A DNA stretch of 64,000 bases. It comes from Cricetomys ansorgei. Taxonomy: Eukaryota; Chordata; Mammalia; Rodentia; Nesomyidae. The DNA is taken from NCBI GenBank assembly GCA_026225945.1, contig JAMJFZ010002307.1, positions 8,475,501-8,539,500 on the forward strand, in the 5' to 3' direction. Each line of letters opens with the position of its first letter. Within the stretch, counting starts at the first letter, position 1. The position numbers and the translations under genes are program-made. Of the stretch, positions 22,124 to 32,500 are shown piece after piece. The notes beneath the pieces are model-generated. The model searched no databases and was not told the origin of the DNA. It worked only from the letters and a program-made list of their open reading frames with translations.

Positions 22124-22156
22124 CTGTGTGTGTGTGTGTGCGCGCGCGCGTGTATA
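22124..22156 (+). repeat. (TG)n(CG)n alternating purine-pyrimidine tract
   Basis: About eight TG units followed by five CG units and TGTATAT, within the L1 3'UTR. Such strictly alternating tracts can adopt Z-DNA. A (TA)n run lies at 21938-21959 in the same element. Confidence 0.9.
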
Positions 22157-22371
22157 TTTCTACGTATCTGTGTGTGTTTCTTGGACTTTTTCTTTGTTTT
22201 CTTTCTTATGCTTTATTTTATTTTAATGTTTGTCCATTTGTTTTCTAAAAGGACAGAAAAGAGAGTTGCGTAGATCGGGGAGGGTCTTGGAGTTAGGGGA
22301 GGGAAAACCACCATGATCAGAACATATTATATGAAAATTTATTTTCAATAATAAAAAAAAAGTTGGGTGAC

Positions 22372-22764
22372 ATTTTTCTAAATTATAATTGATGAAAAAT
22401 AAAATGGGAGCTTTGTCTTCCTGTCTCTGAAATTTGGAAGCTTTCAGTTGGTGCCAATTTCTGAAAACCAAATTTTTCTTCTCTCTCAAATATAAATAAT
22501 CAAAAATAGTATCTAAGATCTGGCCACCCAACACCTAATGAACTTTCCATCCATCCATAGCTCATCATGATGGAATTAGATTACAACCTGCTCTATGGAC
22601 CCCACTGCTAAGCCTTTATTGGGCTTCCTTTACTGCTAAACTTTGCCTACTGCAAGTTATAGCTCAATGTTCATAACAGAAACAAAACTATGCACACCCC
22701 CAAAACAGTGGACTATAACAGGCATGGGAACACCATTCAAAGTAATCTCAAATGTGAAACTAAT
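22372..22764. other. Unassigned sequence
   Basis: No recognised gene or repeat. Confidence 0.4.
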
Positions 22765-22873
22765 CCATTGTGTATCAGTGGATGCATGCTTGTGTAAATC
22801 ATAGTATAGTCACAAAAGAGTACTAATTGACCTTGAGAACAGATAGGCTACAATGCTAGGCAAGAATACCAAT
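22765..22873 (+). mobile_element. Ancient L1 3' fragment (probable)
   Basis: GTGTATCAGTGGATGCATGC, CATAGTATAGTCACAAAAGA and TACAATGCTAGGCAAGAATA resemble the old L1 3' landmarks 'atcaatggatgaatgg', 'acacaatggaatac' and 'atgctaagtgaaata'. Weak but collinear. Confidence 0.4.
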
Positions 22874-22898
22874 GCACACGCACACACACACACACAGT

Positions 22899-22947
<49 letters not shown>

Positions 22948-22951
22948 ATAC
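22874..22951 (+). repeat. (CA)n microsatellite
   Basis: An imperfect CA run with one GTCATA interruption. Confidence 0.97.
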
Positions 22952-23114
22952 AACATCTGGAAAAAGATGTTAGTCACAAACTAACGGGTTTTTTTATTCA
23001 ATTCCTATATATTATAAAAGCAGGTGGGGCATATTTATACCTCGAGGAATGGAGTTAGTGAGTATCCTTGGTGGGGACATTAAGAGAGTTACTGAAGGAG
23101 TGATGAACAGATTC

Positions 23115-23236
23115 TGTCTCCTGTTCAAGAAGCTGGTTACTAGAGTGAATTCAGATTGTGAAAACTCAGCACACTGGATGGCTGTGAACGATGCACTTGT
23201 CTTTATGGATATTACATTGAACGTTTTAAAAAGTCA
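23115..23236 (+). mobile_element. Ancient L1 3' end (probable)
   Basis: GCTGGTTACTAGAGTGAATT, GATTGTGAAAACTCAGCACA, GATGCACTTGTCTTTATGGA and ATTACATTGAACGTTTTAAA align in order with the mammalian L1M 3' end 'gctggttacacgggtg ... tgtgaaaattca ... tgtgcacttt ... ttatacttcaataaaaag'. Confidence 0.6.
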
Positions 23237-23340
23237 CCCAGGGATCTTGTTAAACATACAGACTTTAGGGCTGCATTTCCAGAGCCTATGATTTAGAATA
23301 TCTAAGAAGGTACTGGGATGGGAGGGAGTACTTTGAGAAG
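23237..23340 (+). mobile_element. MER5-type hAT-Charlie remnant
   Basis: CACCCAGGGATCTTGTTAAA, CATACAGACTTTAGGGCTG, AGAGCCTATGATTTAGAATA and CTGGGATGGG follow MER5 order ('cacctggagggcttgttaaa, cacagattgctgggcc, agagtttctgattcag, ctggggtggg'). Terminal repeats are not preserved. Confidence 0.65.
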
Positions 23341-24784
23341 CAGGTAGTCTTGGAACACCAGGAAATACTGCTTTTGAGTGCTATAAGTTAATGAAACTCT
23401 AATTACAGAATCTGTAAAAGAACCAACAAGAATTAAAGTCCATAAGGAAAAAATTTAAGCTTGACAAAAGCAAAAATTGTGAAATAGAGTTCTGTTAATG
23501 TCCAGGAATTGGAAGATGTTGGTGGAAATAAATGAATACGGTTTAGTAAATAAAGCAACGGGCTCTTTTTATTTTAGTGTGCCATGTTTGTAAAATGCCC
23601 TGGACGGAGTAGGAGTTCATGGAGTAGGAGCAGTGACATTGCTGGCAGTGGAGCCAGCAGAAGACCCCAGGTATAGCAAGTGGATGAGGGTATGGCTCAG
23701 TGGACTAGAAATCTGAACTCTGTCCCATCCTGCCATCTTCAGGATTGACTCAAACTTTTGAGTCCCAGCACTCCATACCTACTCCCATTTCCCGTTAGCT
23801 TTTTACTATATAGAAACTTATCCCAGTATGCCACGAATTAAGTATAACCAATTTTGTGTGAGTGTTCCTACGGTAAGCCGCAAGTTGTTCCAGGTTTATT
23901 GCACTGTCTGTGCAGAAAACGATGAATTCAGGCAAAGCACATTCTCTGAACCATCCTGGGTGACTGAGAAACAGAAGGTTATGCAGGACACTGCTTCATA
24001 GACTCTCCAATGCTAAGCAAATTATTGCAATATCTTCATAAAGACTCTAACACAGCTAATAAATAAAGTATGTATATCTTCTGAATATAAAACACCAAAA
24101 GCCATAAATTATTGTCGCAGGGAAGACACAGTGTCTGTGATCACCCGGTGAGGATTCAGAAAGCTTTTCTTATCCTGTCTCTTTTTTCCGACGTCTCCTG
24201 TGCTACAGTCACCCGCCTAGCAAAGCCTGTATTTTCTCTATAATAGATGTTGAATCCCCGACTCACTAGTATACAGCTTTTCTGATTTGTCTTTTGACCC
24301 ATTTTAAAACTAATGGATTTGTGTTTGTCCCTTTTAAATCTTTCCATATCTTCCCCGAATCATGTGATTTCTCCCCCGTTTTGCTGTCACTTTGATTTTA
24401 AAAGAAGTAAATCAATACGGTGCCTTAAAAAAGAGCCTTGGCACTCTTGTCAGTAAATATATTGCATTCAGTTACTTGTGTTCACTAAATGTTGTGTGAT
24501 ATAATATCAGGGCATCCCCTACTGCAGGAGGAAGAAAAGGAACTATTGTGAGCTGTGAGTAAAGGATTGATTTCTTTAAAGATACAATATATATTTTATG
24601 TATTGCATCTAACCTTGTTATTTGGTGGATTTCAGGGAAAGCTATTCTCTTATTTGTGTGCTATCAGGATGATTTCTGCAGGGCTGAGATGCTACATTTG
24701 TTTCTGTAGTTTATATGCTGGTAAATGTCAGTGAGAGCCACTTAATCAAATACAGTTCTTCATGTTTCCCGTGCATATTCTAAA
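23341..24784. other. Probable single-copy DNA
   Basis: I see no rodent-specific insertion here; the flanking repeats (ancient L1, MER5, MIR) are all pan-mammalian. No frame with a recognisable domain. See findings. Confidence 0.45.
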
Positions 24785-24950
24785 GCTTGGCCTCAGAGTC
24801 AGAATGCCTAAGTGGACACTAATATATCTCAACCTCTCTCAGTTTGCATTTCCTTTACGTACCAAATGGAAATATTAGTAATAAGGCCATTTTGTGATAT
24901 TGGCAATCAAGGAGACTGTGTATAGGAAAATGTAAATGGAGGAGCAATGT
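24785..24950 (+). repeat. MIR SINE
   Basis: CTCAGAGTCAGAATGCCTAA, CTCAACCTCTCTCAGTTTGC, CCAAATGGAAATATTAGTAA and the following segment follow the MIR core ('gagtcagactgcct, ttaacctctctgtgcctcag, aaatggggataataata'). Confidence 0.8.
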
Positions 24951-25410
24951 GGAAATTCCTGTAGGTCCCACATGATCAAAAAAAAGAAAAAGACCAAGAA
25001 AAGTTTGTATTATAAGATCAGGTGATATTACCATCGTCCTCTGCCCCCCATCAAGGTGAGGCTTGTGAAGCCATCAGCATTCTGTGCATCTGTGTACAGG
25101 AAGACAAGAGCTTTAGGAGAAGGTCTGCATTTCCTTAGAATCACAGCACCACTATCAAAACATGTGCTCCACCCCGGGGTTGCAATGTGGCATCCAGCTT
25201 TCATTCCTGATGATGACAAAGACTCTCTACACTCACGTGCCAACCAGTAGATTTCTACTTGACCTCTCTTTCATCATGTTTAGAAGTGTTTTCTGCATTC
25301 AGTATTTACCAGTGCCTGGATTCCCATGCCCTCATTCCACAGCGTGACAAAGGCCCATGACTGTTTGTCTCTAGTCATACAGGAGGCCTGTAAAGCACCA
25401 GTCATATATA
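24951..25410. other. Unassigned, probably single-copy
   Basis: Two overlapping opposite-strand frames near 25028-25347 have no known domain. Relatively GC-rich for this window (CTCCACCCCGGGGTTGC). Confidence 0.4.
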
Positions 25411-25728
25411 TTAGTTACTGTACTTGGTGCCATGACAAAATACCTAATTCCTATAACACTTCTTCAGCCCTTAACCCTGAGCCAGAATGACCCCTTACAT
25501 CTTTAAGTGCTTTCATTTGGTATTTTGTGAAAAAGCTGTCACCTAGCTCTTGAAATCAGGAAAAATAGAGACTAAAACCACACAAAAGTTCCCACTGATG
25601 TGCTTCCTCTAGGAAGGTCCCTCCTGAAAGCTCCACAACCTTTCAAGACAGTGGCACCAGATGGGGACCAAGTGTTCAAACACAAGAGCCTACAAGGGCC
25701 CTTCAAACAGCTTCAAACTGTAACATAG
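25411..25728 (-). mobile_element. Rodent MaLR-type LTR, antisense
   Basis: Left end GGTGCCATGACAAAATACC is the reverse of the LTR 3' end. At the right, CAAGACAGTGGCACCAGATG, GGGGACCAAGTGTTCAAACA and TTCAAACTGTAACATAG are the reverse of the LTR 5' region. The middle is diverged or replaced. Confidence 0.75.
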
Positions 25729-25794
25729 TAAAATCAGCTAACCACCCCACCTGGGGTGTGTGTGTCCAGGACATTTCTGTTCTCCTTCATTGTT

Positions 25795-25945
25795 TATTAA
25801 TTTAGGTTTTGACCATTTCATACTTGTATATAATGCATTTTGATCACATTCATCCCCTAGAACATTCTTGTATCTAACTTTTGTTCCCTATAGACATCTT
25901 TTCACAGCAAGTCTTCTCTCTGCTTTCATATTTACTTTTTTAAGC
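25795..25945 (-). mobile_element. Rodent L1 3'UTR fragment, antisense (weak)
   Basis: CCATTTCATACTTGTATATA, TGCATTTTGATCACATTCAT and CTCTGCTTTCATATTTAC resemble the antisense Lx 3'UTR also seen at 50940. Confidence 0.5.
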
Positions 25946-26604
25946 CCGCTAATCTTAATTTTCTGTTTCCCTGAATAGCATGTTGATCCCCAACTAGAAA
26001 CGTGTCTCTTCCTCCTCCTTTCCTGACAAATGTCCTCACACATCCAGTGCTTAATAATCCCATTTCTCTGCACCCACTCATTCTCCAACCCACTGCAATC
26101 TGGCCTCTTCCCTCAACACCAGCAGCAGATCTTATCTTTACTAAAGCATACTTTCCTGAAAGTTTTATTATTGTTGAATACTTTTAGGAGTTTGTACTTC
26201 CTTCAGCCATTCTTTTCTAAATGTGAAGATCTATTTTAAATATTATTGTTGGATCATCACAAAATGACACTTAGGCACTTGCCCAGCTTCTGCCTTCAAT
26301 CTCTCAATGTCAGTATTTTGGAAAAGATAATGTATTCAATATGGAAGTGATATGATGGGCTGTTACAAAGGCATGGTCTTGAGGAATTTAAACAACAGAA
26401 CTATTATAAAGCAAGAGTATTGTTCCAAACCATTATAATAAATAAAATGAAATCCAATAGGATAGAAATAAAATGCTGGACTATGATTTATAAATATACT
26501 TAGTCAATAAAAGGTATTCTTGTTAACACATTTAAAACAAGAGAATATTAAGAATTTATTCTTACTTGCTCTAATCAGAATGTTTCTGACTCTACAAAAG
26601 GGGA
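25946..26604. other. Unassigned sequence
   Basis: Pyrimidine-rich then AT-rich; no gene or repeat recognised. Confidence 0.4.
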
Positions 26605-26671
<67 letters not shown>

Positions 26672-26727
26672 GAAGGAAGGAAGGAAGGAAGGAAGGAAGG
26701 AAGGAAGGAAGGAAGGGAGGGAAAGAA
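26605..26727 (+). repeat. Compound (GAAA)n(GGAA)n microsatellite
   Basis: About 16 GAAA units pass without a break into about 13 GGAA units and end in GGGAGGG. Entirely purine on plus. Frames through it on both strands are repeat artefacts. Confidence 0.99.
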
Positions 26728-26737
26728 ATCCAGGTGT

Positions 26738-26935
26738 TGGTGGTCTGAAGATGTGACTTATAGTGGTTAACAGCACATACTGTCCTTGACCAGAGTTTAG
26801 GTTCTCAGCTCCAACATTAGGTGGATCCCAACCCCTGTAACTCCTGTTCCAGGGCATCCAGCACCTCTGGTCTCAGTGAGCATCTGCACTCATGTATACA
26901 AACCCATACATAGACCCACATAAACATATAATTTA
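26738..26935 (+). repeat. B2/B3-type SINE
   Basis: Starts within about 10 bp of the purine tract. TAGTGGTTAACAGCACATAC head, ACCAGAGTTTAGGTTCTCAG B-box region, CTCCTGTTCCAGGGCATCC, then an ACATAAACATATAATTTAAAATG tail. Confidence 0.85.
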
Positions 26936-27084
26936 AAATGTTAACAATAAATATTTAAAATAAAAAAGCAATCAAATATGGAAATTCAATCTCCAATACG
27001 ATAACGTACAAAAGTAAAATCATTGTGTAAATTACTAATTCCTAAGGCATGCTCTGATGAATACGGTCTGTCTGTTTCTTTGCA

Positions 27085-27285
27085 AAAGAGGCCTGAAGAA
27101 TTTATCTGTCATCCACCCTGTGGGAAAAGATCAAGAAGTAACCAACTGTGAAGAGAGTGCTAACTTGTCTGGCACATTCACTTTGGAATTCTCAGCCTTC
27201 TGAGCTGTGACAAATAAATTATTGTTGTTTACAAATCACCCAGTCTGTGGCATTTTGTTATAGCAGCCTGAATGGTCTGTACCAC
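27085..27285 (+). mobile_element. MLT1/MST-type MaLR LTR 3' half
   Basis: TGTGACAAATAAATTATTGT carries the AATAAA signal. It is followed by ACAAATCACCCAGTCTGTGG, CATTTTGTTATAGCAGCCTG and AATGGTCTG, the highly typical 3' end of mammalian MaLR LTRs. Sense orientation; the 5' half is missing or too diverged. Confidence 0.85.
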
Positions 27286-27799
27286 TACTTAGGACTTTCA
27301 CTATTTTAAACAGGTCTGTGTGGAAAAGAGACCAACTAGAAAATACAAAGCAAGCATTTTCTTCTCTTTTGTGGGCAGGGTGTGTGAGTCTCCAAGAAAA
27401 TTGAATAAAATAGTGGCTAAATCAAGTATTGAGGAAGTGTTAGTGTGAGGGTGAAAAACAGTAAATAAAATAGGGAATGAATCTTTGTCCTGTGTTCGCT
27501 GTTCAATGTTAGTGTAATAATGAAACAGCAAAGAGACTGACAGGGAGGAAAGGGAACTTTCTCTGAAGTCATCCACATTCCTGAATCACCCTCCTGCAAC
27601 TTTAAAAATTACCATGTTTCTGGCAAGGGAAACAACGTTAACAGCTCTGCTCTATCCTTGTAAAGTCCACAAAAGACACATTAACATATTCTATAACTGA
27701 ACATTTAAATTTTGTCTTGGATTATGTAATGCTCATATGAAATAGATGCTTTTGGGATACAGAATGACATAAAAGGAAGAATTTAGATTAATGGTCAAG
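27286..27799. other. Unassigned sequence
   Basis: Two overlapping minus-strand frames at 27301-27599 have no known domain. Confidence 0.4.
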
Positions 27800-27948
27800 G
27801 GATCAAAATTCTAATCCAGGACTTGGACAACCTTGAACAGGACCCCAAGTCTCCCATTTCTCAGTGCCTCATTTTCCTTTCCTGTGAAACAGTAAGAGGG
27901 GTAGACTAAGCGTTCTCCAAGCTCTCTTCAGTTCTGATTCTAGTGTGC
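27800..27948 (+). repeat. MIR-family SINE
   Basis: TTCTAATCCAGGACTTGGAC, CAGTGCCTCATTTTCCTTTC, CTGTGAAACAGTAAGAGGGG and AGACTAAGCGTTCTCCAAGC match the MIR3-like order ('cctcagtttcctcatctgtaaaat ... ggactagatgatctc'). Confidence 0.82.
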
Positions 27949-28244
27949 ATAAAATTGACTAGCAAATGGGCTCTTCGCTAGGATATTTACTTGCTATTGA
28001 GCACAACTGCTTCCTTTTGGTAGAAGGACATGCTCATTACACTCATTTTTTGGAAACACAGTTGTGCAGTTGTTTTATATTTCCACAGTGTGCCTATAAA
28101 GCTGTGTGATAGTTTTTGAACAGACATAATTAGGAATCATTCTTGCAAATGGTTCTCATCCAACCGTAGTTGGCAAAGTCCAGTGGCTGCAAGTGGACTC
28201 TAGTAAGAACAAGCTTTATCAGTTTGAAACTCTTAGAATTAGGT

Positions 28245-28337
28245 AGAATGGCTAAGCAGGTAAAAATGAGTGCCAAATCTTGCAACCTGAGTTTGATCCC
28301 TAGGGTCTATATAATTGATCCATGTGCATGTACACAC

Positions 28338-28386
<49 letters not shown>
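28245..28386 (+). repeat. B2-superfamily SINE ending in (CA)n
   Basis: ATGGCTAAGCAGGTAAAAAT, CAACCTGAGTTTGATCCCTA and CCATGTGCATGTACACACAA lead into about 25 CA units (28337-28386). Confidence 0.85.
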
Positions 28387-28388
<2 letters not shown>

Positions 28389-29339
28389 ACAAATAATGAA
28401 ACAGTCTCTTAGAAACAGACAAAAAGAGAAAACTAGAATTTATTGGCTTCTAAACGAGAATATGTCTTCTTTCAATTTCTTTCAATAGCTTATCAATTTA
28501 TTTGCTTATCAATGATATCTTCATCAGACATAAACTTTAATCACTTGAGTGTTTTAAATGTTTTTGGCAACAAGGAGAAACTTTTTATAGCCAAGTATTG
28601 AACACAAGGATGGCGAGATGAAGCATCATAACACAATTTTTTTTTCCTGTGTGGTTTAATTAGAGCATAAACACAAGGTAGCTTTTCTTATATGATTTGT
28701 TAAATAGTGATTTTTATTACAAAACCTCAAGAGTGATTTTAAATATGGCTCAGAATACATCATCATATTTAGAATAAATACATAATTCCTGTGGAGAATA
28801 GTGAAGTATAGCACTCTGATTATTCAATTCTATTATGGCTTTTTAAAAAGTCAGTTTTGTGACTCTAAGAATTCATATTTATATTAAATATAAAAATTAA
28901 TTCTCTTAAGGGTGTAACTCTGGGGTGTAATTTGCTACTGTTATAATTCCAGATTTTCATAATCTTCCCTTAAACCACTTTCATCTCCAATCTTCAGAAC
29001 AAATATATAAATAAATAATTTAATAAAATCATTATGATTAGCAGGGCCATTGCCTTTGGTTTAATGTAAGAATAAGTAACTAATGGAGACTTATCCCTGG
29101 AGCTGGCATTTGGATACTATTTTTTATTGACATGAGGACAAGACCTTCACTATCCTGAATGCAAAGCTATAACTGGAAAGACTGACAAATTTTATCCCTT
29201 ATTCTCATATAATTCAAAACGTACTATTTTGATATTCTATACATCTCTCATGACAGATCACAAACTGACCATTTTTAAGGTGCTTAGAGACAATATTTTC
29301 GGGTTCAGTTTCATTTTCAAGGTTTGATGACTACTCTTT
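28387..29339. other. Unassigned AT-rich DNA
   Basis: Nothing recognised over about 950 bp. Confidence 0.4.
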
Positions 29340-29703
29340 ATGGTTCATGGTTAACTGGACTAGATATAAAGAGCCCAAGGTCTAGGAAAGTATCTCCAGT
29401 AATAAAGTCTCATGTTGAATATGGGCAGCAGTTGTCCAATGGCTTGGAGTTCAAGATTAAATGAAAGGAAAGAAGAGAAAGGTGGTTGAGCTGCAAGATT
29501 CATTTTCCTTTGCCTCCTGACAGCACAGGCACTGTAACTCACTCGTCTGCCACAGTTAGAGCTGGCAGACACAGTTAGTCCTGCCTCCATGTCTCCCCAC
29601 ACTGTGATGGACAATTCCCTCAAACAGTGAGTCAAAATAGACAATCCATCCTTAAGCTGAGTCTGATCAGGTATTTGATCATAGAATCAAGACCCTACTA
29701 CAC
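29340..29703 (+). mobile_element. Rodent MaLR-type LTR
   Basis: The 3' half is clear: TTTGCCTCCTGACAGCACAG, TGTGATGGACAATTCCCTCA, AACAGTGAGTCAAAATAGAC (polyadenylation-signal region, AATAAA mutated to AATAGA), ATCCTTAAGCTGAGTCTG, then GATCATAGAATCAAG. The 5' part from 29340 is less sure. Confidence 0.7.
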
Positions 29704-29898
29704 CAGTGAAAAGAAGGAGTCATGGATTCCTGCAAAGTCGCACATGACACCACAGATTACTGTCATTAACACATCTGTGTCTATTACATGAAATATAGAC
29801 AATTTCATGACTTCCAAGAAATTTAAGAAAAAATATTTACCAACAAAATAACAACGTTGCTTACTGTCATTTTATATTGAAATTGCTTTTAATTATTC

Positions 29899-30003
29899 TT
29901 TCTCTCTCTCTCTCTCTTGTGTGTTTGTGTGCATGTGGTTGTTGTTGTTATTGTGTGTGTGTATGTGTGTGTGTGCGTATGTATGTGTGTATGTGTGTGT
30001 ACT
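29899..30003 (+). repeat. (CT)n and (TG)n-rich microsatellite
   Basis: A TCTCTC run, a GTTGTTGTTGTTATT run, then TGTGTG/TATG repeats. It is the tail side of the antisense SINE that follows. Confidence 0.93.
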
Positions 30004-30150
30004 TGTGGAGGGCTAAGGACAACTTCTTGGAGTTATTTCTCTTCTTTCACTATGTGGGATTAGGGTTCAGGGTTCAGGGTTAGAGGATCAAACTGAACTC
30101 CTCAGTCTTGGAAGAAAGTGCCATTATCTGCTGGCTCATCCTGCAACTTT
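30004..30150 (-). repeat. B2-superfamily SINE, antisense, with telomere-like insert
   Basis: TTGTGGAGGGCTAAGGACAA (like 'gtggaggtcagaggacaac'), TTCTCTTCTTTCACTATGTG and TGCCATTATCTGCTGGCTCA give an antisense tRNA-derived SINE. At 30056-30079 the segment normally reading 'ccagggatcgaac' is replaced by GGG runs separated by ATTA/TTCA. Confidence 0.75.
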
Positions 30151-30593
30151 GTCCATTTTAAAATCTTGCTCATTTCACCACCTCCCACCTGATTCTTTCT
30201 GTTCTTTCATCCTTTATTAATCCATTAGTGTATAGTGTACACTCCATCATCCTGTCATCTTTCCACACTGAATCCAAATTGTTTTAAATAGAATTTTTGT
30301 TTAGCATTGTCTTGTAACATGCTTTAACACATTACTCTTGAAATCTGGTCAAGAAGGGAAAACATTGGCATATTTTCTATTTGAGTTTTAGTTTCATTTT
30401 ATTGTTAATCTTGAGTCAACATTCCATCATAATGGTCAATTATAAGTCTAGAACTAAATTCAGAAGAAATGTAAAAATAAATGTAAATGAATTACACTTT
30501 CTACTGGTTTCTCCTCCTCACTCAAAGTGGCCAAATCACCTTCTTGACAGAACACTTAATGACAATGTCTCAGAAGCGTCTAGTGTGCAGAGG
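30151..30593. other. Unassigned sequence
   Basis: Nothing recognised. Confidence 0.4.
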
Positions 30594-30805
30594 GGACTAG
30601 GAGAACTGGCTCAACAGTTAAGACTATTGACTATTCTTGCAGAGGTTCTGGGTTCAGTTCTCAACACCTACATGTCCTCTTACAACTGCCTATAATTACA
30701 GTTCCAGGAAATTTGACACCTGCCTCTGGGCTCCAAAGGCTCCTGCCAAAGTAGTGCACAGAGGCTCACAAAGCTGACACAAAAACAAATAAAGAACTAA
30801 ATGTT
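30594..30805 (+). repeat. B3-type SINE
   Basis: GAGAACTGGCTCAACAGTTA, GGTTCTGGGTTCAGTTCTC, ATTACAGTTCCAGGAAATTT, CAGAGGCTCACAAAGCTGAC and an AAACAAATAAAG tail, in order and near full length. Confidence 0.9.
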
Positions 30806-31734
30806 TTCTTCAAAATAAAACTATATGTTCATTCATATAAAGTATATTTGATTGTGCTCTGTAAACTAGAGTTTGCCATAAGAAAGAACTTGATTATGTT
30901 TGTAATTGTCTGAATGAAATTCAATCACTTACCAGGTAAAGATTCCCTATGGTTATTTAAAAGAAGTGTCTGTGAAGTTTTGTGTATATGTTCGTGTCTG
31001 TATAAATGTCTTATCCCAACTGCGTGAAACAACAGTATTAATAAAAGTTTTCTGCTCTTTATCCAATGTATCTTTATGTATTTATCTTCTGTATCTTTAT
31101 ACAATGAAATGGAAGGAACTGCCTCCATTTTGTAAGTAGAACTGAGAGATCTCTTTCCATTCCCCACACTTAGAATTTGTAAAGGATACTCAGGATCCAT
31201 ATTTATTCTAGTCCCCTTGATTTGTGTTCTCTGTGCTAGAAAGAGGATCTTAGCACATGCCAAGTAGTGTCATTTTATTAATCTAAATGTTATGTCACCT
31301 TAAGAGCTCCATGTTAATATTTTCATCTGAGATTTCTGGTTACCTGAATCCGGGGACACAGACATTGCTGTTTCTCCAGCAGGACTCCTCTTTTGCTGCT
31401 GTACTTAACAGTTAAGTTACAAATCCAAGTCTCCATGTGTGAGAAAGGACCCTATCCTGTCTTTTCCCTGCTGGGACTACAGTGTATCCCACAGAGCTTT
31501 CTATTAACTTAATACTTAATTATCTGTTGGGTGAATCCTCACTAAAACCTGCTCTCATCAAGTTTACTTTAAGAACAGTATTCAAAAAACCATTCAACCT
31601 GTTCTCTAACCTCATGTTAAACCTCAAAGCCAGTTTCCAAATCAATTCAAAATGCAGTACAATATGAAACTCAGGCATGGTCTGGTGATGTCAGCCCTCT
31701 TTGGAGCTTTGAACTTCATTTTTCAGAACAGGAA
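30806..31734. other. Unassigned sequence, including a 112-codon minus-strand frame
   Basis: The frame at 30925-31263 has no domain, repeat pattern or composition that I recognise as protein-coding. I treat it as chance. Nothing else is recognised. Confidence 0.4.
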
Positions 31735-31935
31735 CTTTAACCAAGTTCCTCATGAATACCAAGCAACTGAGCTAACACTGAACTGCATTCCTGAACCCCC
31801 TCCTTTTACTGTTTTATCTTGAGATGATCTTACTTCTTACTATGTTGACTAAGCTGACTTAGAGCTGACCATATATATATAACTCGGGCAAGCTGCGAAT
31901 TTGAAACCCCCTTCCCTTGGCCTCCCATATACCTG
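31735..31935 (-). repeat. B4-type composite SINE, antisense (diverged)
   Basis: Left ID-like part: AAGCAACTGAGCTAACACTG. Right B1-like part: ATCTTGAGATGATCTTACTT, ACTATGTTGACTAAGCTGAC, CTTGGCCTCCCATATACCTG. A short TATATATATA run interrupts it. Confidence 0.6.
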
Positions 31936-32307
31936 GACCTCTACCCTCAGATCCTATATCTTTGTCCTGCTCAATTATTATGCCTTCGTGTCGAATCAAC
32001 TCATGTTACATAAACACGTGGACTTATTGACCCCGATGGAAAGCTGTCAGTTTTAAGTACTGACATTGGCCCTCTTCAGCTTGGGTTTTCCAATTTCTGC
32101 TCAGATTTCCCAACCCTGATATATCCTCAGAATTCTGATAGCAAACTCAGATCTCCTCGCTTTGGCAGTTGCCCTTGGCTGAAGTGACCGGGGTAAGGGG
32201 TTATTTTCATTATATAAGCATGTTGTTTTGGTTCTGGGTTTGTGACACAACTTGAAGACAGTGTGCCTATAATTTTATTTTCTGACTTTAAAATGCATTG
32301 ATGGGCT
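31936..32307. other. Unassigned sequence
   Basis: Nothing recognised. Confidence 0.4.
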
Positions 32308-32500
32308 AGAAGAGGTGGTTCAGTGTGTAAAGGTACTTATCACTAAGGCTGATAACCTGAGTATCATCTCCAAATACACATGATGGAAGGGGAGAATTGA
32401 CAAGGAAAATTGTCCTCTGCCACTTTTGTATTATGGCATGTGAACAATCACATAAACATACACACACACATGAAATAAACAAATAAATAGGTAAGAATAT
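32308..32500 (+). repeat. B2-superfamily SINE (RSINE1/B3-like)
   Basis: GGGCTAGAAGAGGTGGTTCA, GATAACCTGAGTATCATCTC, GATGGAAGGGGAGAATTGAC, TTGTCCTCTGCCACTTTTG and an ACACACATGAAATAAACAAATAAATA tail. Confidence 0.9.

Larger units (their letters stand above)
21330..22361 (+). mobile_element. Rodent L1 (Lx type) with 5' inversion
   Basis: 21330 to about 21668 is antisense ORF2: CAAATCTTTCACTTACTTAG, GAAAGCTATTGATTTTTGTG, AAAATCATATCATCTGCAA. From about 21675 the sequence is sense 3'UTR: CTCAGGTTTCAGGGAACTA, CTCCCATCCCTAACCAAGA, CAGGTCCCATGCCCAGACG, CTTTTGCTTATATGTTATGG, GATCAGAACATATTATATG, then an A tail at 22351-22361. The flanks show GTTGGGAGTC (21320-21329) and GTTGGGTGAC (22362-22371), an 8/10 match that may be the target duplication. 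The order is that of a twin-primed, 5'-truncated L1 insertion. Confidence 0.85.

Noticed and set aside
26504..26857. 117-codon minus-strand frame
   Set aside because: It reads through the GAAA/GGAA array and a SINE; low-complexity Phe/Leu/Ser/Pro product.
30925..31263. 112-codon minus-strand frame
   Set aside because: No resemblance to any family I know and no splice or promoter context. Treated as chance.
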